Below are positions 50,848 through 58,470 of a DNA stretch of 64,000 bases, in pieces. Numbering within the stretch: the first letter of the stretch is position 1; every line of letters begins with the position of its first letter. This DNA comes from Bradyrhizobium sp. WSM3983 (GTDB lineage Bacteria; Pseudomonadota; Alphaproteobacteria; Rhizobiales; Xanthobacteraceae), in contig NZ_AXAY01000010.1 of assembly GCF_000473045.1 (NCBI RefSeq), positions 248,001 through 312,000 of the forward strand, read 5' to 3'. A program made the translations under genes and the position numbers. Under the pieces are notes generated by a model. It made no database searches. It was given only the letters and a program-made list of their open reading frames with translations, and was not told where the DNA came from.

Positions 50848-52440
50848 TCAGTCCCTCAGCCGCACGCCCGGCAGCAGGTGGGTGTGATCCTCACCGCGCA
50901 CCGCCTCGAGCTCTTCCGGCTCCAGGCCGAGCGCCTTCAGGATGGTTGGCGCGGCCTGCCTGTTCGCGACGCGCTCGTGGACGATCGCGGGGGCGAGTTT
51001 TGGATTGGAGACGACGAGCAGGACGTGTGTATCGTCCTCGGCGAAGCCGCCGTGTTCGGCGATCTTCTTCTTGCTCCCGCTGTAGATCGTGCCGGCGATC
51101 GGCTGAATGATGATGTCAGGCGTACGGCCGGCCGCCGGATCGCCAAACCGATCAACCAGCTGCTCGCCGGCATAGATCTTCTCGATGCGGGCCCGGTTGC
51201 TGGCCTTGCGGTCAGCTTCGAGGATCGCGACGGCCTTCTCGGCATCCCCGTGGTTCTTCAGCCAGATCAGCGCAACGTCATCGGCGGTCTCCTGGGCCAG
51301 CGTGATGCCGCCGTTGGTCAGCAAGTCAGCTGGATCGGTCACGTCGGCGCGCACGCCACCGCCCAGCTTCGGATTGGTGCTGCCGGTCAGCATGTGAAGC
51401 TTGGTGACGTCGATCGGCGACTGGCCGTGCTTGGCGCCGACGATGACCAGCGTGTCGCGGGCAATGTGCTGGTCCGCCAGCGCATCCAGCATCTGGCCGA
51501 GCGAGGCGTCGACGAAGTCGAGCGATGCCTGGAGCTGCGGGCTCGGCGTCGCCGCTGCGTCCAGATATCCGTCGGCGGTCACTTTCTGGCCGACGCTGAC
51601 GGCCTGGAAGTTCATGCCAAAGATGGCGGGAACGCCGACCTTGGTCTTGCCGGTGTGATCAAAACCCTTGATCCAGTTGAGCACGGCCGTGACCTTGAGC
51701 TGGTCATAGGTGCGCGTGAAGCTTGGATCGGTGGTCCAGTCTGCGCCGGGCTGGCCCGGCACCGAGGTCGAGTTGATCTCGGGCGCATAGAGTTCATCGA
51801 GGCCCTTGCCGGAAGGACCGCTGATGATCTCATAGGCCGGGTGCTTGTCCGACCAGGCGGTGCGTTTTCCCGCCGCGTGGATCACTTCCATGATGGTGTT
51901 GAGCCGCTGGAACTGATGCGGATAGACCGGCTCGCACTTGCCATTCTTCAGGCGCATCGGCAGGTGCGCTGGATTGATGTGATCGGAGCCTGCCGGGCCG
52001 CCACCGTCGAGCTTGGTCAGGTCGTAATCGATCGATTCGTCGAACAGCGTCTCGGTTCCGGGACTGCCCTGGCAGTTGCTGCCGGGCGCGAACAGCGTGC
52101 GGTCGTAGGAGTCGTCGTAGAATACGCCATGGGTTTTGGGGGTGCCGCCGGTCATGAACGCAAGCAGGCCCGGGAAGGAGTCGGAGGGCCGGGAGGTGTG
52201 TGCATCGGCGAAATGCACGCCATGCGCGAGCAGCCTGGCGAAGCTCGACGAAGGGTGGGAACTGACATAGCGTTGCAGGTCGACCTCATGCATGCCGTCG
52301 ACGCTGATCAGCAGGACATGGTTGATGTCGCTCTTGTCCTTGTCCTCGGCGTGCGCGAACGACGGGGCCAGTAGCGACAGAGCAAGGGCCGAGACAAAAG
52401 CGATAGCGACGCCCGCGAACGGCCGTTTTTCGATCGTCAT
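50848..52440 (-). CDS. Exported alkaline-phosphatase-superfamily phosphodiesterase
   Basis: 530 residues with a signal peptide ending FAHAED. The nucleotide pyrophosphatase/phosphodiesterase type is shown by LLISVDGMHEVDLQRY (metal Asp), nucleophile region HTSRPSDSFPGLLAFMTGG, and metal His in GAKHGQSP and EHGGFAEDDTH. It would cleave phosphodiesters or phosphomonoesters in the periplasm; the substrate is not visible. GGGAG precedes the ATG at 52440. Confidence 0.88.
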   Translation of the reverse strand: MTIEKRPFAGVAIAFVSALALSLLAPSFAHAEDKDKSDINHVLLISVDGMHEVDLQRYVSSHPSSSFARLLAHGVHFADAHTSRPSDSFPGLLAFMTGGTPKTHGVFYDDSYDRTLFAPGSNCQGSPGTETLFDESIDYDLTKLDGGGPAGSDHINPAHLPMRLKNGKCEPVYPHQFQRLNTIMEVIHAAGKRTAWSDKHPAYEIISGPSGKGLDELYAPEINSTSVPGQPGADWTTDPSFTRTYDQLKVTAVLNWIKGFDHTGKTKVGVPAIFGMNFQAVSVGQKVTADGYLDAAATPSPQLQASLDFVDASLGQMLDALADQHIARDTLVIVGAKHGQSPIDVTKLHMLTGSTNPKLGGGVRADVTDPADLLTNGGITLAQETADDVALIWLKNHGDAEKAVAILEADRKASNRARIEKIYAGEQLVDRFGDPAAGRTPDIIIQPIAGTIYSGSKKKIAEHGGFAEDDTHVLLVVSNPKLAPAIVHERVANRQAAPTILKALGLEPEELEAVRGEDHTHLLPGVRLRD

Positions 52441-52711
52441 TGATGAGCTCCCCAGTAGTGTCAGGTGTTGATGACATGCAGGCAGGCGACACCGCGCAGC
52501 GGAGAGCCTGTGCTCGCCGCCACGTGCGTCAATTCGTAGCACCGGGAAAACTAGGTAGCGGCGATGAACCTTGGATGACGCCGCGATTACGCCGCACGCG
52601 AAAATATTTGTGTGCGTGGCGCCATCAAATCAAACCGACGCCAGGTTTGTCGGATGCACGGCCGTGAAGCTGCGCTGGACGCTCCAGTTCCTGTGCCCTC
52701 CGCAACCCCTT

Positions 52712-54664
52712 CTACTGCTGCGGGCCCGGCAGGAGCGGAGCGAGCAGTCCGCGTGTGACGCCCGGCGGCACGGCATCCAGGCCGAGCACCGCGCTCGCGG
52801 CCGGCAATGTGGCGTCCGCCATCGCCGCGTGGCCTTCGGCGCTCGGATGCACGGCTCCGCCATAGACGGCCGAGAGCACGCCCCAGGTCGCGTCGTGGAT
52901 GTCGGTCGGCTGACTCGCCGACGGCAGCCCTTGTGGATAGGTCATCGCTGCAAAATAGCTGTCGTTGGCATCGCGGATCCAGCGCGCGCGCGGCAAATAG
53001 GCGCGATATTCCGAGGCGCCGCGGCCGCACAGCATCGGCTGGCTCGCCGCGCTGACGATATCCGGATTGAAGCTCTGGCCGTTCTCGGCGAAGCAGGTGC
53101 GATCGAATTCGGGATCATTGCCGGCATGGGCGCAAAAACCGTGATCGGCGAACGCAGCCTGATGCGTGTCGACGAAGGTCATGCGGTCAGCCTCCGGATC
53201 GCGACACAGCGCGCCGCGCGTGCAGGTCGCGAGCTCCTTCAGTTGTGGCAGGAACTCAGTGTCGACGAAGGTCGAAACACGGGCAAGCCGCTGCGGATCG
53301 GCATTGAAGGCCGGATGGATGTCGAAGCCACCGCGACCGCCGCGGCAGGGCACGCCGCCGTCGGCCAGCGCCGGATTGGCATAGGAGACATAGACGACGT
53401 GCGAGAGATCGCCGCCGACCAGTGGCTTCAGCGCCTCGCGCAGCTTGACGAAATTCTGCGGCAGCTCGCGCTGGAGCGCATCGCGGGAATCGTCGACGCT
53501 CGCCATCACGCCGGAGCGGCGGAACAGTGCGCGCTCGGTCGCGGTGTCGACGATGACGTCGGCGACGAGGCCGGAGAAGTAGACGTCGTTGGCGCCGATC
53601 GAGAGCAGCACGAGATCGAGATTGCGATCGGGCTGGCGTTTCTTGGCCGCGGTGAGCGCTTCGCGCAACTCGGCGACCTGGGCATTCACGCTGGTGTTGC
53701 AGACGCCGCTCTTGCCGGGCGGGCATTCGCGGGCGCGCTGTGAGCCGAGCAACCCGTCGCTGATGCTGGCGCCGGTGCAGGCGAGCGGCAGATAGGTGAC
53801 GGCGATATGGCTGTAGCGCACCGCGAGCGCGAGTGCGGTGCGGGCCTGGTAGCTGTAGAGCGAGCGATGGCAGGGCGAGTTGAACCAGAGCGCGCTGTAA
53901 TGCTGCCAGTTGGCGAGCGTATCCGGCGCCTCGCAGGCGCGGCCGCCCTTGAAGCCGGCGCGGCTCGGCCGGTAATACTGTCCGCCGGCGGTGCCGAGAT
54001 AGGAGCGGAAGCAAAAGCCCTCGTCCGACAGCGCCAGTGGCCGGTCCGGATTGCCTTCGCCGGAGGCGATGCTGTCGCCAAGGCCGGCGATGAAGATGTC
54101 GCGGACCTGGATCTCGGTCTGGATGCGCTGGCTCGGATCGGAGCCGGCGGAGACGTCGACGCTTGCGACCGTCTGCTTGCCGTAGCGAACCCGCAGATTG
54201 ACCGGCTCGGCACAGTCGAAGGTCGAGGTCTGCGGTCCGTCGCCGTCGTCGAACGACCAGGCGCAGGTGGCGCCGACCGGCACCGCGCCGGTCAGGCGCA
54301 CGGTGACAGGATGGTCGATCGGGGTGATGTAGTTCTCCTTGACGTTGTCGCGGGTGCATGGCTGGTTGACCCGGCCCTGGAGGTCGATGCAGAGGCGGTT
54401 GACCATGTTGCGGGCCCAGCCGCGGCCCTCGCTCTGTAGCTCCAGCGACTGCTCGGCGGCGAGGATGCTGCGGTTGCGCGCATTCTCGACGTGCAGCAGG
54501 AAGTCGCGCTCCTCGCGGAACAGGCGGAAGCGGTTGCGGACCTCCCAATTGATCTGCATGGCGCCGGCATCTTGCGCCACGGCGCGCTGAAGCGGCAAAA
54601 CAGCGAGGAACCCGGCCAGAAGCAGGGCGCCCGAGAGCAAACGGCAAAGGGAAACAGGGATCAT
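52712..54664 (-). CDS. Large exported SGNH/GDSL hydrolase
   Basis: 650 residues, signal peptide ending AVAQDAG. After an N-terminal region of about 190 residues with an immunoglobulin-like segment (TCAWSFDDGDGPQTSTFDC, PKD-like) comes the SGNH domain: block I GLGDSIASGEGNPD with the nucleophile Ser, block III IGANDVYFSGLV, and the block V His in AVHPSAEGHAAMA. It is rich in Cys (at least 14), which suits the periplasm. Probably a lipase/esterase or deacetylase; target unknown. Much longer than usual SGNH enzymes. Confidence 0.85.
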   Translation of the reverse strand: MIPVSLCRLLSGALLLAGFLAVLPLQRAVAQDAGAMQINWEVRNRFRLFREERDFLLHVENARNRSILAAEQSLELQSEGRGWARNMVNRLCIDLQGRVNQPCTRDNVKENYITPIDHPVTVRLTGAVPVGATCAWSFDDGDGPQTSTFDCAEPVNLRVRYGKQTVASVDVSAGSDPSQRIQTEIQVRDIFIAGLGDSIASGEGNPDRPLALSDEGFCFRSYLGTAGGQYYRPSRAGFKGGRACEAPDTLANWQHYSALWFNSPCHRSLYSYQARTALALAVRYSHIAVTYLPLACTGASISDGLLGSQRARECPPGKSGVCNTSVNAQVAELREALTAAKKRQPDRNLDLVLLSIGANDVYFSGLVADVIVDTATERALFRRSGVMASVDDSRDALQRELPQNFVKLREALKPLVGGDLSHVVYVSYANPALADGGVPCRGGRGGFDIHPAFNADPQRLARVSTFVDTEFLPQLKELATCTRGALCRDPEADRMTFVDTHQAAFADHGFCAHAGNDPEFDRTCFAENGQSFNPDIVSAASQPMLCGRGASEYRAYLPRARWIRDANDSYFAAMTYPQGLPSASQPTDIHDATWGVLSAVYGGAVHPSAEGHAAMADATLPAASAVLGLDAVPPGVTRGLLAPLLPGPQQ

Positions 54665-54775
54665 GGCCCGCGTCTTCAACGGCAAAGTTGAGGCGGAAAT
54701 AAGAGAGCATGGCCCTCCGCCCCGCAACCTTTGTCTGCCGCTTTTACGGGCTGCCGGCGTGACCGCTGGCTGGCC

Positions 54776-55858
54776 TTACCGTTTGCTGGCCTGGCGCACC
54801 AATCGCTCGCGCTCCATCGGCGTCACCTGCTTGGGCAAATTGGCCTGCGCGCAGGCTTCCGCCAGCCGCCGTCGCTCTTGCCAGGGCCGGACGACGTTCA
54901 TCCAGAGCTCGCGGGTGCCCATGATGGAGATGGCGACGCCGAACGGGATCACGAAATAGAGGATGCGGAAGACCAGCAGGGTCGCCAGCAGCTGCTCACG
55001 GCCGAATTCGGGCAGTGCTACCAGCATAGCGGCGTCGAACACGCCGATCGAACCCGGCGCATGGCTGGCGAAGCCCAGCAGCGTTGCCAGGATGAACACC
55101 ACCGCGAGCGACAGGAAGTCGATCGGCGGATTGGCCGGCATCAGCAAATACATCGCGAAGGCGCAGAAGCCGAGATCGACCACCCCGATCAGGATCTGCA
55201 CCAGCGTCAGCGGCGCCGACGGCAGCACGACCTTCCAGCCCTTCTGGCCGAGCTCGCGGCGCTTATCGCCCATGCAGAGCCAGACCAGATAGGCGGCGAT
55301 CGAGGCGAGTCCGCCGAGCGCGATCAACCGGTTGATGGACGACGGCAGCTGATCCATGTAGGAGGCCGCATCCGGGTGGACGGTCATGCCGATCGAGAGC
55401 ACGAAGATGTTACCGAGCCAGAAGGTCAGGCCGGAGAGGAAACAGATCTTGGCGACGTCGATCGCATTCAGCCCGTAGTCCGAGTAAATTCGGAAACGGA
55501 TTGCTCCGCCCGTGAACACGGTGGCGCCGATATTGTGGCCGATCGAATAGGACGTGAAACTCGACAGTGCTGCGATGCGATAGGGTACGTGTTTCTTGCC
55601 AATCGTTCGCAGTGCAAAAAAGTCGTAAAAGGTCAGCGTGCAAAACGCGAAGAACACGCAGATCGCGGCTAACCCGATATGTCCGCGGGGAATATCGGCC
55701 AATGCGGTCAGGATGACGCCGGTATCGATGCCCTTGAGGGTTCGCAGCAGCGAGGTGACCGCGAAGGCGATGATCATCACGCTCGCGGCAATACCGAGCC
55801 GTCGCCAGCCGATCCATCTCTTGAAGCCGCGTTTCAACGCGGGCAGCAGTCCGTGCAT
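54776..55858 (-). CDS. UPF0104/lysylphosphatidylglycerol synthase transmembrane-like protein
   Basis: 360 residues, 8-9 membrane helices. SYSIGHNIGATVFTGGAIRFRIYSD and GFASHAPGSIGVFDAAMLVALP are the conserved blocks of the YbhN/MprF-flippase family. It lacks the C-terminal synthase (tRNA-dependent) domain of MprF, so at most it is a lipid flippase-like protein. It follows the SGNH hydrolase upstream on the same strand. Confidence 0.87.
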   Translation of the reverse strand: MHGLLPALKRGFKRWIGWRRLGIAASVMIIAFAVTSLLRTLKGIDTGVILTALADIPRGHIGLAAICVFFAFCTLTFYDFFALRTIGKKHVPYRIAALSSFTSYSIGHNIGATVFTGGAIRFRIYSDYGLNAIDVAKICFLSGLTFWLGNIFVLSIGMTVHPDAASYMDQLPSSINRLIALGGLASIAAYLVWLCMGDKRRELGQKGWKVVLPSAPLTLVQILIGVVDLGFCAFAMYLLMPANPPIDFLSLAVVFILATLLGFASHAPGSIGVFDAAMLVALPEFGREQLLATLLVFRILYFVIPFGVAISIMGTRELWMNVVRPWQERRRLAEACAQANLPKQVTPMERERLVRQASKR

Positions 55859-56138
55859 TCATCCTCCCGGCAGGGGGTAAGACCGACCGGGCCAGACATT
55901 GGCCAGTCGGTTGCGATCACTGCCCGAAATGAGCGTCGATCGCTAGGCATGATGTAGCTCATTTAAGGCAAAAACAGCGGCTTGTGCAGTCCTTGACAAC
56001 GGCAGGTTCGGCGCCGGACCGACTACTTTGTCATACGTGGTTCACATGACGCGCGCGTTAAGCATGTGAGTCGAGGGTTCAGCGCGGATCGCGGGTCTGT
56101 GTGTGGACATGGTCCCAAATCCCGGCGCCGCAAGCCTT

Positions 56139-56178
56139 GTTCCGGCGCAAACACCCGAGTTCCGGCGCAAACACTCGA
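56139..56178. repeat. Two tandem 20-base repeats
   Basis: TTCCGGCGCAAACACCCGAG is followed directly by the same 20 bases with one change (CACTCGAG). It lies 7 bases upstream of the candidate EcfG -35 element of the DUF892 gene and may be a duplicated regulator site. Confidence 0.85.
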
Positions 56179-56185
56179 GGCTTTT

Positions 56186-56210
56186 TGGAACGACGATGCC
56201 GCGCACAGGT
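56186..56210 (+). promoter_or_regulatory. Candidate EcfG (general stress) promoter
   Basis: GGAAC (56186-56190), 16 bases, then GGTT (56207-56210). The alphaproteobacterial EcfG consensus is GGAAC-N16/17-CGTT, so this matches 8 of 9 positions. It lies 94 bases before a DUF892 gene, a family known to be stress-induced. Confidence 0.5.
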
Positions 56211-56303
56211 TAGCGCCCCATCAGCAATCGAACATGGCGAAACAACAGGCTTTTCGTGAGAGCCGGTGCCGTCGTGTTCCCGAAACCCTTGAGGATCGGA
56301 ACG

Positions 56304-56810
56304 ATGGGACTGTTCACAAAAGACATCAAGACCATGAACGACCTGTTCGTGCATCAGCTACAGGACATCTATTACGCCGAGCAGCAGCTCACCAAGGCGC
56401 TGCCGAAAATGGCAGATAAGGCGACCGATCCGCAGCTGAAGCAGGGCTTTTTGACGCACCTTGAAGAAACCAAGCAACACATCACGCGGCTCGAGGAAGT
56501 GTTCAAGATGCACGGTGCCCAGATGAAGGCGGTCGACTGCCCGGCGATCGACGGCATTATCGAGGAGGCCGACGAGACCGCGAACGAAGTCGCGGACAAG
56601 GCGGTGCTTGACGCGGCGCTGATCAACGCGGCGCAGGCCGCCGAACATTACGAAATCGTCCGCTACGGCAGCCTGATCGCCTGGGCCAAGCAGCTCGGCC
56701 GCAGCGACTGCGCCGCCGTGCTCGCGAAAACACTCGAGGAAGAGAAGGCGACGGACAAAAAGCTGACAACGCTTGCCGAGAGCAAGGTGAATCTGCGGGC
56801 GGCGAGTTAA
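56304..56810 (+). CDS. DUF892 ferritin-like protein (YciF/YciE family)
   Basis: 168 residues in a four-helix ferritin-like fold: MNDLFVHQLQDIYYAEQQLT, then helices with KQHITRLEEVF, AAEHYEIVRYGSLIAWA and LEEEKATDKKL, holding the Glu/His metal sites (E in YYAEQQ, EETKQH, AEHYE, EEEKATD). Members are induced by osmotic, oxidative or stationary-phase stress. The ATG at 56304 has GAGGATCGG upstream. It is followed by a strong hairpin. Confidence 0.93.
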   Translation: MGLFTKDIKTMNDLFVHQLQDIYYAEQQLTKALPKMADKATDPQLKQGFLTHLEETKQHITRLEEVFKMHGAQMKAVDCPAIDGIIEEADETANEVADKAVLDAALINAAQAAEHYEIVRYGSLIAWAKQLGRSDCAAVLAKTLEEEKATDKKLTTLAESKVNLRAAS

Positions 56811-56827
56811 GACAGGTTTATCCGCAA

Positions 56828-56857
56828 GAGCGCCGCGCGGTCATCCGCGCGGCGCTC
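56828..56857. terminator. Hairpin after the DUF892 gene
   Basis: A perfect 13-base stem of GC-rich sequence (GAGCGCCGCGCGG with its complement, loop TCAT), beginning 18 bases after the stop. No T tract follows, so it may be Rho-dependent or an mRNA-stabilising hairpin. Confidence 0.65.
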
Positions 56858-56949
56858 GCATGTCGCGCATCCATCATTCGGTCATTATCGAAACATGCCG
56901 GCCGGCCGGACGCGTATATGTCGCATGGGGCTGCAATCGAGGTGGCAGC

Positions 56950-58356
56950 ATGCGAGCCAACACCATCAAATATGAGATCTTCGACGCGAACGGTGCCCCG
57001 CGCACCGCATCGCGCCCTGCAACCTCGCTGACGCTGGCTGCGATGAGCCTCGGCTATGGCGTGGTGCAGCTCGACGTCACCATCGTCAACACCGCGCTCG
57101 ATGCGATGGGCAAGACGCTCGGCGGCGGCGTTGCTGAATTGCAATGGGTGGTCAGCGCCTACACCATCGCCTTTGCCGCCTTCATCCTGACGGCCGGCGC
57201 GCTCGGCGACCGGATCGGCGCCAAGCGCATCTTCATGGCGGGGTTCGCGATCTTCACTGCGGCCTCGCTGGCCTGTGCGCTGTCGCCAAATGCAATCGTG
57301 CTAATTGGCGCGCGGCTGGTCCAGGGGCTGGCGGCGGCGATATTAGTGCCAAATTCGCTGGCGTTGCTGAACCACGCCTATACAGACGACCGCGCGCGCG
57401 GCCGTGCCGTCGCGGTCTGGGCCGCGGGCGCGAGCCTGGCGCTGACCGCCGGTCCCTTCGTCGGCGGTGCGCTGATTACGCTGGTCGGCTGGCGCGCGAT
57501 CTTCCTGGTCAATCTTCCGATCGGCCTCGTTGGCCTTTGGCTGAGCTGGCGCTATGCGACCGAGACCACGCGGGCGCGCTCGCGCGAGATCGATCTGCCC
57601 GGCCAGCTCGCCGCGATCGGCGCGCTGGGTGCGCTCGCCGGCGCGATCATCGAAGCTGGCGCGCTTGGTTGGGGACATCCGCTCGTGCTTTCGGCCTTCG
57701 CGACGGCCGCGGTCCTGGCCACGCTGTTCGTCTGGCGCGAGAGCCGCACGGCGCAGCCGATGCTTCCGCTGTCCTTGTTCAGTCACCGGCTGTTTACCTT
57801 GACCACGGCCGTCGGCCTCCTCGTCAACATCGCGATCTACGGCCTGATCTTCGTGCTCAGTCTCTACTTTCAGCGGATCAACGGCCTGTCGGCGTGGTGG
57901 ACCGGGCTTGCTTTCGTACCGATGATGGGTGCGGTGCTGCCGGTCAATCTGCTGGCGCCGCGCCTCGCCGAGCGCATCGGCCCGTGCCCGACCATTGTCG
58001 TCGGCGCCTGCATCTCGGCATTCGGCTGTCTTGGTCTGATCTGGATCGAGGCGGGGACGAGCTATTGGGCAATCTTCGCGCAAATGATCGCGATCAGCGG
58101 TGGACTTGGCCTCCTGGTGCCGCCTCTGACCTCGACTTTGCTCGGCAGTGTCGAGAAGGCGCGATCCGGGATCGCTGCGGGCGTGCTCAACGCGACGCGG
58201 CAGACCGGCAGCGTCCTTGGCGTTGCGCTGTTCGGTTCGCTGGTCGGCGGCGAAGGCGTGTTCATGCAGGGCTTGCATCTCGCGCTGGTTATTTCAGCCG
58301 CTGTCCTGCTACTTGCGGCTGCGACTATTGGGATCGGTGCGCGAACGCGAGGGTGA
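56950..58356 (+). CDS. DHA2-family MFS exporter
   Basis: 468 residues with 14 hydrophobic segments, the DHA2 pattern. Motif C-type VQLDVTIVNTALDAMGKTL opens the chain and ELQWVVSAYTIAFAAFILTA and GALGDRIGAKRIFMAGFAIF follow. It is likely a drug/proton antiporter, substrate unknown. The ATG at 56950 has GAGGTGG upstream; the frame continues 30 codons upstream without conserved sequence. Confidence 0.9.
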   Translation: MRANTIKYEIFDANGAPRTASRPATSLTLAAMSLGYGVVQLDVTIVNTALDAMGKTLGGGVAELQWVVSAYTIAFAAFILTAGALGDRIGAKRIFMAGFAIFTAASLACALSPNAIVLIGARLVQGLAAAILVPNSLALLNHAYTDDRARGRAVAVWAAGASLALTAGPFVGGALITLVGWRAIFLVNLPIGLVGLWLSWRYATETTRARSREIDLPGQLAAIGALGALAGAIIEAGALGWGHPLVLSAFATAAVLATLFVWRESRTAQPMLPLSLFSHRLFTLTTAVGLLVNIAIYGLIFVLSLYFQRINGLSAWWTGLAFVPMMGAVLPVNLLAPRLAERIGPCPTIVVGACISAFGCLGLIWIEAGTSYWAIFAQMIAISGGLGLLVPPLTSTLLGSVEKARSGIAAGVLNATRQTGSVLGVALFGSLVGGEGVFMQGLHLALVISAAVLLLAAATIGIGARTRG

Positions 58357-58470
58357 ACGATGTGAGCAGCCGCGCACATTCTCTGTTTACCATTGCGGGA
58401 GCCGGCGCACGGCCGGTTACCGACTGTCCACCTCTGCCGGTTCTAGTGCCCGATGGAACAGGGGCCGGCA

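Larger units (their letters stand above)
55859..56303. other. 445-base regulatory gap before the DUF892 gene
   Basis: It holds two exact-register 20-base direct repeats at 56139-56158 and 56159-56178 (TTCCGGCGCAAACACCCGAG, one mismatch) and a candidate general-stress promoter at 56186-56210. No coding frame is convincing. Confidence 0.5.

Noticed and set aside
54776..55858. MprF lysylphosphatidylglycerol synthase
   Set aside because: Only the membrane part is present; the synthase domain is missing.
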